Source: JAVEYA01 sp034003745 (GTDB lineage: Bacteria > Bacillota > Peptococcia > DRI-13 > PHAD01). Taken from it: a DNA stretch of 64,000 nucleotides. The notes below the pieces were generated by a model. The model was not told where the DNA came from, ran no database searches, and was given only the letters and a program-made list of their open reading frames with translations. The stretch covers positions 5,997 to 69,996 of the forward strand of contig JAVEYA010000002.1 of NCBI GenBank assembly GCA_034003745.1. Reading direction: 5' to 3'. Both the position numbers and the translations under genes were made by a program. Shown piece after piece: positions 39,468 to 48,987 of the stretch; position 1 is the stretch's first letter; every line of letters begins with the position of its first letter.

Positions 39468-40610
39468 ATGCGGGAAAAATCTTTGGGACAAAAAATAATT
39501 TCTGTGGTTACGGTCTTTTGTTATGTCTTTACTATAGGCGCAGGCCTTTTTTATTTTACCTTTAAAACCGAAATCGACAGGATCTACGACGTCGGTGCGG
39601 TCATTAAAGCGCAGTATTTGCACGATGTCCCTTTGAATCAGCTCCTCAAGGGCGCTGTCCGGGGCATGGTAGAATCCCTGGGGGACCCTTACTCCGCTTT
39701 CATGGACGCACGGGAATATGAAGCTTTGCAGGAGTATATCCAAGGCGCTTTCGGCGGCATCGGCATCTATGTGGAAATCAACAAGGACAACCTGCTGACC
39801 GTCTCCTCGCCCATCGAAGGAACGCCGGCTTACCGGGAAGGCATTAAATCCGGCGATGTGATTATTAAGATCGATGACGTTTTTACCAGTGACCTGGCCT
39901 ATGATGAAGCCGTAGCCAGGATGCGCGGCGAACCGGGTACGGCGGTAACGCTGGGCATCATGCGCCCGGGCGTAACCGGCTTAATGGAGTTCAAGATTAT
40001 CCGTGAAATTATCGATATCCCCACTGTGGAGCATCAGATCCTGGAAGATGAGATCGGCTATATGCGCCTGAAAATCTTCTCCAGCAATTCCGATGAGGCT
40101 GTTCTGGAGCATCTGCGGGCCTTAAACGAGGCGGGAGCCAAAGCCCTGGTGCTGGATTTGCGGGATAATCCGGGGGGAGACCTGGACTCAGCTGTGAACA
40201 TTGCTGATTTCTTCATCTCCGAAGGCCCCATCGTCTATATTGTCAACCGTTCCGGGGATACCAGGGCATATGCTGCGGCTGAGCCGGAGAAGTTCGGCTT
40301 GCCGTTGGCCGTTCTGATTAACGGCGGCAGCGCCAGCGCTTCCGAAGTCTTGTCCGGGGCGATCAAAGACACTGGGGCAGGCGTCTTAATCGGTGAAAAA
40401 ACTTTCGGCAAGGGCATCGTGCAGGGCGTGTTTAATTTAGGCCGGGGAGAAGGTTTAAAGCTGACCACTTCCAAGTACCTGACGCCCAATAAGATTGATA
40501 TCCATCAGAAGGGTATTGAACCCGATATCGTGGTTACGGTTTCGGAAAATGACCGGGAGGATGTGCAGCTGGAAAGCGCCCTGGAGTACCTGAGAAAGCA
40601 GCTGGAATAA
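39468..40610 (+). CDS. ctpA: C-terminal processing peptidase (S41 family, CtpA/CtpB type)
   Basis: This 380-residue protein has an N-terminal membrane anchor (IISVVTVFCYVFTIGAGLFYF), a PDZ domain (GIGIYVEINKDNLLTVSSPI to about residue 180) and an S41 protease core with VLDLRDNPGGDLDSAV, NGGSASASEVLSGAIKD (nucleophile serine) and the lysine in GEKTFGKGIVQ. Such enzymes cleave regulatory or cell-wall proteins outside the membrane; in B. subtilis CtpB acts in sporulation signalling. GGGGGTGGAAC precedes ATG 39468. Confidence 0.94.
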   Translation: MREKSLGQKIISVVTVFCYVFTIGAGLFYFTFKTEIDRIYDVGAVIKAQYLHDVPLNQLLKGAVRGMVESLGDPYSAFMDAREYEALQEYIQGAFGGIGIYVEINKDNLLTVSSPIEGTPAYREGIKSGDVIIKIDDVFTSDLAYDEAVARMRGEPGTAVTLGIMRPGVTGLMEFKIIREIIDIPTVEHQILEDEIGYMRLKIFSSNSDEAVLEHLRALNEAGAKALVLDLRDNPGGDLDSAVNIADFFISEGPIVYIVNRSGDTRAYAAAEPEKFGLPLAVLINGGSASASEVLSGAIKDTGAGVLIGEKTFGKGIVQGVFNLGRGEGLKLTTSKYLTPNKIDIHQKGIEPDIVVTVSENDREDVQLESALEYLRKQLE

Positions 40611-40672
40611 GCCGGGGACGGGCTGCATATAAATCAAAAAACTGACAATAGAGGTATTATGGTGGTGATTGA

Positions 40673-41932
40673 GTGCTCTCCTTTATGCAACTGGCGCCGC
40701 TTTTAATTGAGACGTTTCTGGGCCTTTTGACCGACTGGGTCTTCTGGCTGGTGGTAGTGCTGGTGGTGATGCAGTACGGCAGAATAGCCCGCTCGTCCCG
40801 CTATCTTTTTGATATGCCTGAATTCTCCAGCTGGCAGCCTGCGCTGCTGGCTGTCTTGTTCGGGATTGCCGGAGGAATGCTGGGCAGCGTCTTGCTGATT
40901 ATTACCGGTATTTCCATCCTGGAGGTGGGCATTGTTTATCTGTGGGCAGCCGCCTTGATCCTGCTGCTGTTCCGGCAGCGCTTCCTCTGCTTCGCCTATG
41001 CAGGCGGCGCCATTTCGCTCTGCCGCCTGCTCTTTGGTTTCCCGGAAGTTACGGTCTCACAGGTGATGGGCCTGGTGGCTGTGCTGCATATGGTGGAAGC
41101 GGTCCTGATCCTTACGAGCGGTCATCTGGCCGCATATCCCATCTATGTTCGCACCAAACAGGGACAGGTTGTAGGCGGCTTTAACCTGCAGAAGTTCTGG
41201 CCGCTGCCGCTGATTGCCCTAATGGCCTTAATGATCCCGGAGCAGGAAATGTTAAAAGGCGCGGTAGCCATGCCGGACTGGTGGCCGCTGATCAAGCCGG
41301 AGCTCCTGGAAGGCAGCGGAGAACCGTTGTATGTGCTGATGCCGGTGGTGGCGGCGCTGGGTTACGGCGATGTGGCGCTGACCTCCTCGCCGGGTAAAAA
41401 AGCCCGTCTGGCTGCCCTGGAGTTGGCTGCTTTCAGTGTGATTCTGCTGGGTTTATCCGTCTGCGCAAGTTATTATCCCTGGATGGCCCTTGCGCCGGCG
41501 CTCTTTGGCCCCCTGGGGCACGAGTTCATTATCTGGCTGGACCAGCGCCGGGAAAGCCGGGGTCAGCCGCTTTACGTGCAGGCGGAACGCGGCGTGCGGA
41601 TTTTGTATCTTCATCCGGGTGCGCCACTGGCGAAGGCAGGTTTAAAAAGCGGGGATATTCTCTTATCGCTGCAGGACTATGCGGTGAATAACCGTTATCA
41701 GATCCGCGCCATCCTGCTGGAAGCGCATGGTTCGCTGAAAGCGGAATATCTGCCGGCCAAAAGCCGGGAAGTCCGGCATACCGTCATTCAGCGCCGGGGA
41801 GACGAGGCGCTGGGTTTTGTTGCGGCCCCGGACCGTTACGAAACCTCCTTTTTGGAGATGTCCGGTTCGGCGAGCCTCCTGAAGAGAGGATTGGAGAAAA
41901 TCAAAGGAAAAATGAGACAGAAAAACATTTGA
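40673..41932 (+). CDS. MinJ-like multi-pass membrane protein with C-terminal PDZ domain
   Basis: This 419-residue protein has about seven or eight hydrophobic segments (for example WVFWLVVVLVVM and LAVLFGIAGGMLGSVLLII) in its first 290 residues, then a cytosolic PDZ domain (GVRILYLHPGAPLAKAGLKSGDILL). In B. subtilis the gene between ctpB and uvrB is minJ, a topology bridge between DivIVA and MinD. Architecture and position match. Start is GTG 40673 with GGTGGTG upstream. A minJ role is inferred from synteny and topology; sequence identity cannot be judged here. Confidence 0.7.
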   Translation: MLSFMQLAPLLIETFLGLLTDWVFWLVVVLVVMQYGRIARSSRYLFDMPEFSSWQPALLAVLFGIAGGMLGSVLLIITGISILEVGIVYLWAAALILLLFRQRFLCFAYAGGAISLCRLLFGFPEVTVSQVMGLVAVLHMVEAVLILTSGHLAAYPIYVRTKQGQVVGGFNLQKFWPLPLIALMALMIPEQEMLKGAVAMPDWWPLIKPELLEGSGEPLYVLMPVVAALGYGDVALTSSPGKKARLAALELAAFSVILLGLSVCASYYPWMALAPALFGPLGHEFIIWLDQRRESRGQPLYVQAERGVRILYLHPGAPLAKAGLKSGDILLSLQDYAVNNRYQIRAILLEAHGSLKAEYLPAKSREVRHTVIQRRGDEALGFVAAPDRYETSFLEMSGSASLLKRGLEKIKGKMRQKNI

Positions 41933-41957
41933 TGCAGGAAAATATTGAATATTAAAA

Positions 41958-41996
41958 CAGCCGTTGCGCTTGTTCAGGCAAGGGCTGCGTTATTTT
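41958..41996 (+). terminator. Terminator after the MinJ-like gene
   Basis: CAGCC (41958-41962) pairs with GGCTG (41983-41987), and TTGC with GCAA inside it. The stem is followed by CGTTATTTT. It separates ctpA-minJ from uvrBA. Confidence 0.55.
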
Positions 41997-41998
41997 AC

Positions 41999-42012
41999 CA
42001 AACATATGTTCC
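41999..42012. promoter_or_regulatory. LexA (DinR) SOS box upstream of uvrB
   Basis: CAAACATATGTTCC matches the Gram-positive SOS box CGAACRNRYGTTYC at 13 of 14 positions. It precedes a TATAAT (42044-42049) and a second TATAAT-like element (42032-42037). uvrBA is SOS-controlled in B. subtilis, so LexA repression of this promoter is a sound inference. Confidence 0.75.
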
Positions 42013-42128
42013 CTAAAATAGACTTTTCGTGTATAATATATTTTATAATACTTTAGCGGGCAGTGTGTGATATAATATCTTCTCAAATAGTTCCCGAAAA
42101 TAACCCAAAGATAGACGTGGTGAAGAAA

Positions 42129-44102
42129 ATGGAAAATAAATTCGTATTGAAATCCGAATACAAACCGCAGGGCGACCAGCCCCAGGCTATTGCGGCCCTG
42201 GTGCAAAGACTGCGGAAAAATGATAAAATGCTGACGCTGCTGGGGGCTACCGGGACGGGCAAGACGTATACAATGGCGCATGTCATCGAGCAGATTCAGA
42301 AACCCACGCTGGTGATTGCCCACAATAAGACGCTGGCGGCCCAGCTTTGCAGCGAGTTCAAGGAGTTTTTCCCCGACAATGCCGTGGAGTATTTCGTCAG
42401 CTATTATGACTATTACCAGCCGGAAGCCTATGTACCGCAGACGGATACCTATATCGAAAAGGATTCTTCCATCAACGACGAAATCGAAAAGCTGCGCCAC
42501 TCCGCCACAGCGGCCCTGCTGGAGCGCCGCGACGTCATTGTGGTGGCCAGTGTTTCCTGCATCTACGGCCTGGGCTCTCCGGAGGAATATAAGACCCAGA
42601 CGCTGTCGCTCCGGGCCGGGCAGGTCATCGAGCGGGAAGCCATCTTGCGCCGTCTCATTGATATTCAGTATGACAGAAACGATATCAACCTGATCCGCGG
42701 GACCTTCCGCGCCCGTGGGGACGTTATCGATATTGTCCCGGTCTCTTACGGGGAGAATGCCATCCGCGTGGAATTATTCGGCGATGAGGTGGAACGTATT
42801 CTGGAAGTGGATACCCTGACGGGGGAGATCACCGGACGGCGCCATCACATCAGCATCTTTCCGGCCAGCCACTATGTCACCGGCAAAGAGAAAATGGAAA
42901 TCGCCCTGGTCAATATTGAGGCGGAACTGGCGGAGCGGCTGGCCTACCTGCGGGAGCGCGGCCGTCTCCTGGAGGCCCAGCGGCTGGAGATGCGCGCCAA
43001 CTATGATATGGAAATGATGCGCGAAGTGGGTTTCTGTTCCGGTATTGAAAACTATTCCCGTCACCTGACCGGGCGCGCCCCGGGGGACTCCCCTTACACG
43101 CTCCTGGATTATTTCCCGGGAGATTTTCTGACAGTTATCGACGAATCCCACCAGTCTGTGCCCCAGATCGGCGGCATGTACGAAGGGGACAAGTCCCGCA
43201 AGACGACTTTGATTGAATTCGGCTTCCGCCTGCCTTCGGCCCTGGACAACAGGCCGCTCCGATTCGCGGAATTCGAGCAGCGAATCGGCCAGACCGTCTT
43301 TGTCTCGGCCACGCCGGGCCCTTATGAAGTTCAGCACAGCAACGCGATTATCGAGCAGATTATCCGGCCCACCGGCCTGGTTGATCCGGAAATTTCGGTG
43401 CGGCCGATCCAGGGCCAGATTGACGACCTGCTGGCGGAAATCCAGGTCCGGGTCAACCGCAGTGAGCGGGTGCTCGTCACCACCTTGACCAAGAAAATGG
43501 CCGAAGATCTGACCGATTACCTGGCGGAGATGGGTGTGAAGGTCCGTTACCTGCATTCCGAAATCAAAACTTTAGAACGGATGACGATCATCCGGGATTT
43601 GCGTCTGGGAGAATTTGACGTCCTGGTGGGTATTAACCTCCTGCGCGAGGGCCTGGACTTGCCGGAAGTCTCGTTGGTGGCGATCCTGGACGCCGATAAG
43701 GAAGGATTTCTGCGCTCGGAACGCTCCCTGATCCAGACGATTGGCCGGGCGGCGCGCAATGTCAACGGCCAGGTCATCATGTACGCCGATACCCGGACCG
43801 ATTCCATGAACAGGGCCATCGGCGAGACGGACCGCCGCCGCAAGCTGCAGCAGGAATTTAACCTGAAGCACCATATCCAGCCGCAGACGGTCAAGAAGGC
43901 TGTGCGCAACGTACTGGAGGCCACGGTCATCGCGGAAATGAAACCGGAATACCGCGTGGACGGTAAGAAGATACCCAAGAAGGAACTAAAAGAAATGATC
44001 ACCCGCCTGGAGAAGGAAATGCGCGCCGCCTCCAAGGAATTGGCCTTCGAGCGGGCCGCGGAACTCCGGGACCTCATCATTGAAATGAAAGCAGAGCTGT
44101 AA
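42129..44102 (+). CDS. uvrB: Excinuclease ABC subunit B
   Basis: This 657-residue DNA-damage-verifying helicase-like component of nucleotide excision repair has Walker A GATGTGKTYT, the beta-hairpin region YYDYYQPEAYVPQTDTYIEK, YEGDKSRKTTLIEFGFRLPSALDNRPL, motif VI QTIGRAARN and a C-terminal UvrC-binding coiled coil (MRAASKELAFERAAELRDLI). ATG 42129 gives the family N-terminus (FVLKSEYKPQGDQPQAI); the open frame extends to 42063. UvrA follows after 39 bases. Confidence 0.97.
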   Translation: MENKFVLKSEYKPQGDQPQAIAALVQRLRKNDKMLTLLGATGTGKTYTMAHVIEQIQKPTLVIAHNKTLAAQLCSEFKEFFPDNAVEYFVSYYDYYQPEAYVPQTDTYIEKDSSINDEIEKLRHSATAALLERRDVIVVASVSCIYGLGSPEEYKTQTLSLRAGQVIEREAILRRLIDIQYDRNDINLIRGTFRARGDVIDIVPVSYGENAIRVELFGDEVERILEVDTLTGEITGRRHHISIFPASHYVTGKEKMEIALVNIEAELAERLAYLRERGRLLEAQRLEMRANYDMEMMREVGFCSGIENYSRHLTGRAPGDSPYTLLDYFPGDFLTVIDESHQSVPQIGGMYEGDKSRKTTLIEFGFRLPSALDNRPLRFAEFEQRIGQTVFVSATPGPYEVQHSNAIIEQIIRPTGLVDPEISVRPIQGQIDDLLAEIQVRVNRSERVLVTTLTKKMAEDLTDYLAEMGVKVRYLHSEIKTLERMTIIRDLRLGEFDVLVGINLLREGLDLPEVSLVAILDADKEGFLRSERSLIQTIGRAARNVNGQVIMYADTRTDSMNRAIGETDRRRKLQQEFNLKHHIQPQTVKKAVRNVLEATVIAEMKPEYRVDGKKIPKKELKEMITRLEKEMRAASKELAFERAAELRDLIIEMKAEL

Positions 44103-44141
44103 CACAGCAGACATACAGTTTAAGCGGAAAGGGAAAGAAAC

Positions 44142-46961
44142 ATGGCCAAGGATAAAATTATCGTCAAGGGAGCACGCTCCCATAACTTAAAAAATATCGA
44201 TGTGGAGATCCCACGGGACCAGTTGGTGGTGATTACCGGGCTTTCCGGTTCAGGGAAGTCCTCCCTGGCCTTCGATACGATCTATGCCGAGGGACAGCGG
44301 CGCTATGTGGAGTCGCTTTCTTCCTATGCCCGCCAATTCCTGGGGCAGATGGACAAACCTGATGTCGACTATATTGAGGGCCTCTCCCCGGCTATTTCCA
44401 TCGACCAGAAGACGACGAGCCGTAACCCTCGTTCCACCGTAGGCACCGTAACGGAGATTTACGATTATCTGCGTCTTCTCTTTGCCCGTATCGGGAAGGT
44501 CCACTGCCATAAATGCGGCCAACCCATTACCCAGCAGACCGTCGAGCAGATTGTCGACCGCCTGCTCCTCTTGCCGGAAGGGACGAAAATTCAGGTTTTA
44601 TCTCCGCTGGTCAGGGGCCGCAAAGGGGAACATCAGAAGGTTTTCGAAGAGATCCGTAAAAACGGCTTTGTGCGTGTGCGGGTTAACGGGGAACTGCGGG
44701 AGGCCGCTGAAGAAATCAAGCTGGAAAAGAATAAAAAGCATACCATTGAGGCGGTGGTGGACAGGCTGATCATCCGTCCGGGAGTGGAAAAACGTTTGGC
44801 GGATTCGCTGGAAACAGCGCTGCAACTCTCCGATGGCCTGGTCAGCGTGGACGCGGCGGAGCAGGGGGAGTTCCTCTTTTCCGAGAAATTTGCCTGCCCG
44901 AAGTGCGGTATCAGTTTTGAAGAACTGACCCCGCGCATGTTTTCCTTCAATAACCCTTACGGAGCTTGCCCCACTTGCGGCGGTCTGGGCTTTAAGCTGG
45001 AAATCGACCCGGACCTGGTCGTGCCCGATCCGGGCAAAAGCCTGGCCGGGGGCGCTATCGACCCTTGGAACAGGGGGCTTTCCCCCTGGTATATGGGCAT
45101 GCTGGAGTCGCTGGCCAAAGAATACAGCTTCTCCATGGATACGCCTTTCCGGGACCTGACTCCGGAACAGCAGGATGTGGTGCTGTACGGTACGGACGGA
45201 AGAAAAATCCGTTTCCGTTATCATAATGCCCAGGGAGAACTGCGGGTTTTCGATACCTCTTTTGAAGGCGTGGTCAACAACCTGGAGCGGCGTTTCCGGG
45301 AAACCCAGTCCGACTACTCCCGGCAGGACATCGAGGCCTATATGAGCAGCCATGAGTGCCCGGCCTGCCTGGGCGCCCGTTTGAAGCCGGAAGTGCTGGC
45401 CGTCACCGTCGGCGGTAAAAATATCTGGGAAGTGACCCGCCTGTCCGTGGGCGAAGCGATGGCCTTCTTTAACGCCCTCGAACTGACGCCCCGGGAGGAG
45501 CAGATTGCCCGGCAGATCATGAAGGAAATCAGGGCCCGCTTAGGCTTCCTCCTGAATGTCGGCCTGGATTACCTGACTCTGCACCGGGCGGCGGGAACGC
45601 TCTCGGGCGGCGAGGCTCAGCGTATCCGCCTGGCCACGCAGATCGGCTCCCATCTGGTGGGTGTGCTCTATATTTTGGATGAACCCTCCATCGGATTGCA
45701 CCAGCGGGACAACAACCGGCTGATTGAGACGCTGAAATCCCTGCGTGACCTGGGCAACACGGTGCTGGTGGTGGAACACGACACCGATACCATCTATGCG
45801 GCGGACCATATTATTGATATCGGACCGGGCGCGGGGGTACACGGCGGCTTTATTGTGGCCCAGGGCGCCGCCGAAGATATTAAGGCTGAACCGGACTCCA
45901 TCACGGGGGCCTATCTGAGCGAACGGCTGCAGATACCGCTTCCTGCTCTTCGGCGGCCGCCCAATGGTAAGTGGCTGCAGGTCAAAGGGGCCCGGACCAA
46001 TAACTTAAAGAGCATTGACGTGGCTTTTCCGCTGAACCTCTTTGTCTGCGTGACCGGGGTCTCCGGTTCGGGCAAAAGCAGCCTGGTCAATGAGATTCTC
46101 TACCGTCATCTGGCCCATGAATTGAACCGGGCCCGCACCAGGCCGGGCGGTTATGACAGCATTGAAGGATTGGCCTATCTGGATAAAGTCATCAATATCG
46201 ATCAGTCCCCTATCGGGCGGACGCCCCGTTCCAATCCGGCCACCTATACCGGCGTCTTCGACGCTATCCGGGAAGTCTATGCTCAGACGCCGGAAGCCCG
46301 TATGCGCGGGTACAAAGCCGGACGCTTCAGCTTCAACGTCAAGGGCGGGCGCTGCGAAGCCTGTACCGGGGACGGCATCATCAAGATAGAAATGCATTTT
46401 CTGCCCGACGTCTACGTGCCTTGCGAGGTCTGTAAAGGCAAGCGCTATAACCGGGAGACGCTGGAAGTGAAATACAAAGGCAAGTCCATCTCGGATGTTT
46501 TGGAGATGACCGTGGATGAGGCGGCTGATTTCTTCCAAAACCATCCTAAAATCTACCGCAAGCTGAAGACCATCCAGGAAGTCGGCCTGGGCTACATCCG
46601 GCTGGGCCAGCCGGCCACCACCCTGTCCGGCGGCGAAGCCCAGCGGGTCAAGCTGGCTACGGAGCTCTCCCGCCGTTCCAACGGCAAAACCTTCTATATC
46701 CTGGATGAACCGACTACGGGATTGCATATCGCCGATATCCATAAGTTGCTGGAAGTGCTGAACCGGCTGGTTGACGCCGGCGATACCGTGCTGGTCATCG
46801 AGCATAACCTGGACGTGATCAAGACGGCGGACTACATCATCGACCTGGGGCCGGAAGGCGGCGACCGGGGCGGGCAGGTGATCGCCACCGGCACGCCGGA
46901 GGAAATCTGCAAGAACAAAAAGAGCTATACCGGGCAATTTCTCAAGCCGGTGCTGAAGTAA
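44142..46961 (+). CDS. uvrA: Excinuclease ABC subunit A
   Basis: This 939-residue damage-recognition ATPase has two ABC modules: Walker A GLSGSGKSSLAFDT near residue 30 and GVSGSGKSSLVNEI near residue 640, with signature motifs TLSGGEAQRIRLATQIG and TLSGGEAQRVKLATELS. Zinc-binding cysteine pairs are seen in CPKCGISF/CPTCGGLG and CEACTGDG/CEVCKG. It loads UvrB onto damaged DNA. Its length is normal. It is transcribed with uvrB from the LexA-box promoter. Confidence 0.97.
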   Translation: MAKDKIIVKGARSHNLKNIDVEIPRDQLVVITGLSGSGKSSLAFDTIYAEGQRRYVESLSSYARQFLGQMDKPDVDYIEGLSPAISIDQKTTSRNPRSTVGTVTEIYDYLRLLFARIGKVHCHKCGQPITQQTVEQIVDRLLLLPEGTKIQVLSPLVRGRKGEHQKVFEEIRKNGFVRVRVNGELREAAEEIKLEKNKKHTIEAVVDRLIIRPGVEKRLADSLETALQLSDGLVSVDAAEQGEFLFSEKFACPKCGISFEELTPRMFSFNNPYGACPTCGGLGFKLEIDPDLVVPDPGKSLAGGAIDPWNRGLSPWYMGMLESLAKEYSFSMDTPFRDLTPEQQDVVLYGTDGRKIRFRYHNAQGELRVFDTSFEGVVNNLERRFRETQSDYSRQDIEAYMSSHECPACLGARLKPEVLAVTVGGKNIWEVTRLSVGEAMAFFNALELTPREEQIARQIMKEIRARLGFLLNVGLDYLTLHRAAGTLSGGEAQRIRLATQIGSHLVGVLYILDEPSIGLHQRDNNRLIETLKSLRDLGNTVLVVEHDTDTIYAADHIIDIGPGAGVHGGFIVAQGAAEDIKAEPDSITGAYLSERLQIPLPALRRPPNGKWLQVKGARTNNLKSIDVAFPLNLFVCVTGVSGSGKSSLVNEILYRHLAHELNRARTRPGGYDSIEGLAYLDKVINIDQSPIGRTPRSNPATYTGVFDAIREVYAQTPEARMRGYKAGRFSFNVKGGRCEACTGDGIIKIEMHFLPDVYVPCEVCKGKRYNRETLEVKYKGKSISDVLEMTVDEAADFFQNHPKIYRKLKTIQEVGLGYIRLGQPATTLSGGEAQRVKLATELSRRSNGKTFYILDEPTTGLHIADIHKLLEVLNRLVDAGDTVLVIEHNLDVIKTADYIIDLGPEGGDRGGQVIATGTPEEICKNKKSYTGQFLKPVLK

Positions 46962-46986
46962 ATAGGCTATCGCAGAATAACCGATG

Positions 46987-47082
46987 TGTCATTCTGAGAC
47001 CCTGTAATGGTCGAAGAATCTTAGAGATCGAAGTAATTTATCCTGATAATAATTAAGATCCTTCGCCCTGCTCAGGATGACA
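46987..47082. repeat. Dispersed palindromic repeat, copy 6
   Basis: It begins TGTCATTCTGAGAC and ends GCTCAGGATGACA, with inner GAAGAATCTTA and TTAAGATCCTTCG blocks. It is longer than other copies because of a central insertion of about 20 bases. It lies between uvrA and uvrC. Confidence 0.8.
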
Positions 47083-47135
47083 GTCTGTTTTAAGACAGCC
47101 TCAAATCGGGAGGCAAAAAGCAGGAGATGGTATTT

Positions 47136-48986
47136 ATGCTGGAAGAAAAACTGAAGAGCCTGCCGGATAAGCCTGGCGTCTATCTGATGAAGGACGCGGA
47201 GGGGAAGATTATCTATGTCGGCAAAGCCATCAGCTTAAAGAGCCGTGTCCGCTCTTATTTTTCTTCACAGCACGCCGGGATGCCCCGCACTCAGGCGCTG
47301 GTCAGGAGAATCAGCGACCTGGAGTACATCCTCACGGATGGGGAGATAGAAGCGCTCATTTTAGAAAGTAATCTGATTAAAGAATACAAACCGAAGTATA
47401 ATGTGCGCCTGACCGACGATAAGAACTATCCCTTTCTGCGGGTGAGTACCCAGGAGGATTTCCCCCGCCTGGAAATCGTGCGCTCCCGCAAAAGGGACGG
47501 CGCCCGCTATTTCGGTCCCTATACCAATACCGGCGCAGTCAATGAAACCCTGCGCCTCCTGAAAAAGATTTTTCCCATCCGTTCCTGTAAGCAGCCCAAT
47601 TTCGCGCGCCGGGACCGACCCTGCCTGAATTCCCATATTGCCCGGTGCGCCGCGCCCTGCTGCGGCCAGATCAGCAAAGAAGATTACCGCAAGATGATTG
47701 AGGAAATCCTCCTCTTCCTGGACGGCAGACAGGAGGATCTCTTCAAGAAGCTGCAGTCCCGCATGGAAGAGGCGGCGGAGAACCTGCGCTTCGAAAAGGC
47801 CGCGGAGCTGCGGGATCAGCTGCAGGCTATCCAAAGCGTGGTAGCGCGCCAGAAAATCGTCTCGGGCAAGTTCGTGGATATCGACGCGCTTCATTACGCC
47901 CGCAGCACCAAAATGACCTGTGTACAGATTTTCTTTATCCGGGAGGGCAAAGTGCTGGGACGGGACCGTTTCTTTCTGGAAGGGACGGAAGATACGACCG
48001 GGGAGGAAATCCTGGCTTCCTTCCTGAAGCAGTATTACAGCCAGGTGGACTATACGCCGGCGGAAATATTGCTGCCGGAAAAACTGGAAGAAGAAACGGT
48101 GCTGGAAAACTGGCTTTCGGAGAAAAGGGGCGCCAAGGTGCACTTGAAAGTCCCTAAAGCCGGGGAGAAACGAGCGCTGCTGGAGCTGGTGGGGCGTAAC
48201 GCCGCTGAAAGCCTGCAAATGGAAGCGGGCGCCTTGGCGGCGCGTGAGCATAAAGGAAACGAAGCCCTGGAGCAGGTTGCCGCGGCCCTGAATCTGGACG
48301 CCAAACCCCAGCGTATCGAATGTTATGATATCTCCCATATCCAAGGGGCGGAAACCGTAGCCTCCATGGTGGTCTTCGAGCAGGGCCGGGCCGCTCCCGC
48401 CAAATACCGGCGCTTTAAAATCAGGACGGTCCAGGGGCCGGACGATTTCGCCAGTATGGCTGAAGTAATTGAGCGCCGTTTTACGAATGCCTTGGCCGGT
48501 GAGGAGAAATTCAAAGAGTTGCCGGATTTGGTCTTAATCGACGGCGGCAAGGGGCAGCTTTCCGCCGCTTGCGAAGCCATGGGGAAATTGGGTTTTGGAC
48601 ATATTCCCGCGGCTGGATTGGCCAAGGAGAATGAATGGCTGTTTATTCCCGCAAGTTCTATGCCGGTTATTTTGCCGCGCAATTCCCAGGGGCTGAATCT
48701 CCTGCAGCGCATCCGGGACGAGGCGCACCGTTTCGCAGTGACCTACCATCGCCTGCTGCGGGGCCGGCGGAATCTGGCCTCTGTTCTGGACGAAATTCCC
48801 GGCGTTGGCCCGAAGCGGAAGAAGGACTTGCTCAAAGCTTTCGGCATGTCCTTAAAGAAGATGATGAACGCTTCTCCTGCGGAAATTGCAGAGATTGAGG
48901 GGATTAACGCGGAGTTGGCGAAGAAGATTTGGGAATATTTTCACCCCATGGAGACAGACAATAACGGAGAAGGAAAGGAGCCTTAG
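47136..48986 (+). CDS. uvrC: Excinuclease ABC subunit C
   Basis: This 616-residue nuclease makes both incisions in excision repair. The N-terminal GIY-YIG domain is KPGVYLMKDAEGKIIYVGKA, followed by a cysteine cluster (CARRDRPCLN-like region near residue 165), a UVR domain (RMEEAAENLRFEKAAELRDQL), the RNase H-like endonuclease domain (IECYDISHIQGAETVASMVVF, LVLIDGGKGQLSAA) and tandem helix-hairpin-helix motifs (LDEIPGVGPKRKKDLLKAFG). CAGGAG fits ATG 47136 better than ATG 47127. A Cof-type phosphatase starts one base after its stop. Confidence 0.96.
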   Translation: MLEEKLKSLPDKPGVYLMKDAEGKIIYVGKAISLKSRVRSYFSSQHAGMPRTQALVRRISDLEYILTDGEIEALILESNLIKEYKPKYNVRLTDDKNYPFLRVSTQEDFPRLEIVRSRKRDGARYFGPYTNTGAVNETLRLLKKIFPIRSCKQPNFARRDRPCLNSHIARCAAPCCGQISKEDYRKMIEEILLFLDGRQEDLFKKLQSRMEEAAENLRFEKAAELRDQLQAIQSVVARQKIVSGKFVDIDALHYARSTKMTCVQIFFIREGKVLGRDRFFLEGTEDTTGEEILASFLKQYYSQVDYTPAEILLPEKLEEETVLENWLSEKRGAKVHLKVPKAGEKRALLELVGRNAAESLQMEAGALAAREHKGNEALEQVAAALNLDAKPQRIECYDISHIQGAETVASMVVFEQGRAAPAKYRRFKIRTVQGPDDFASMAEVIERRFTNALAGEEKFKELPDLVLIDGGKGQLSAACEAMGKLGFGHIPAAGLAKENEWLFIPASSMPVILPRNSQGLNLLQRIRDEAHRFAVTYHRLLRGRRNLASVLDEIPGVGPKRKKDLLKAFGMSLKKMMNASPAEIAEIEGINAELAKKIWEYFHPMETDNNGEGKEP

Positions 48987-48987
48987 T

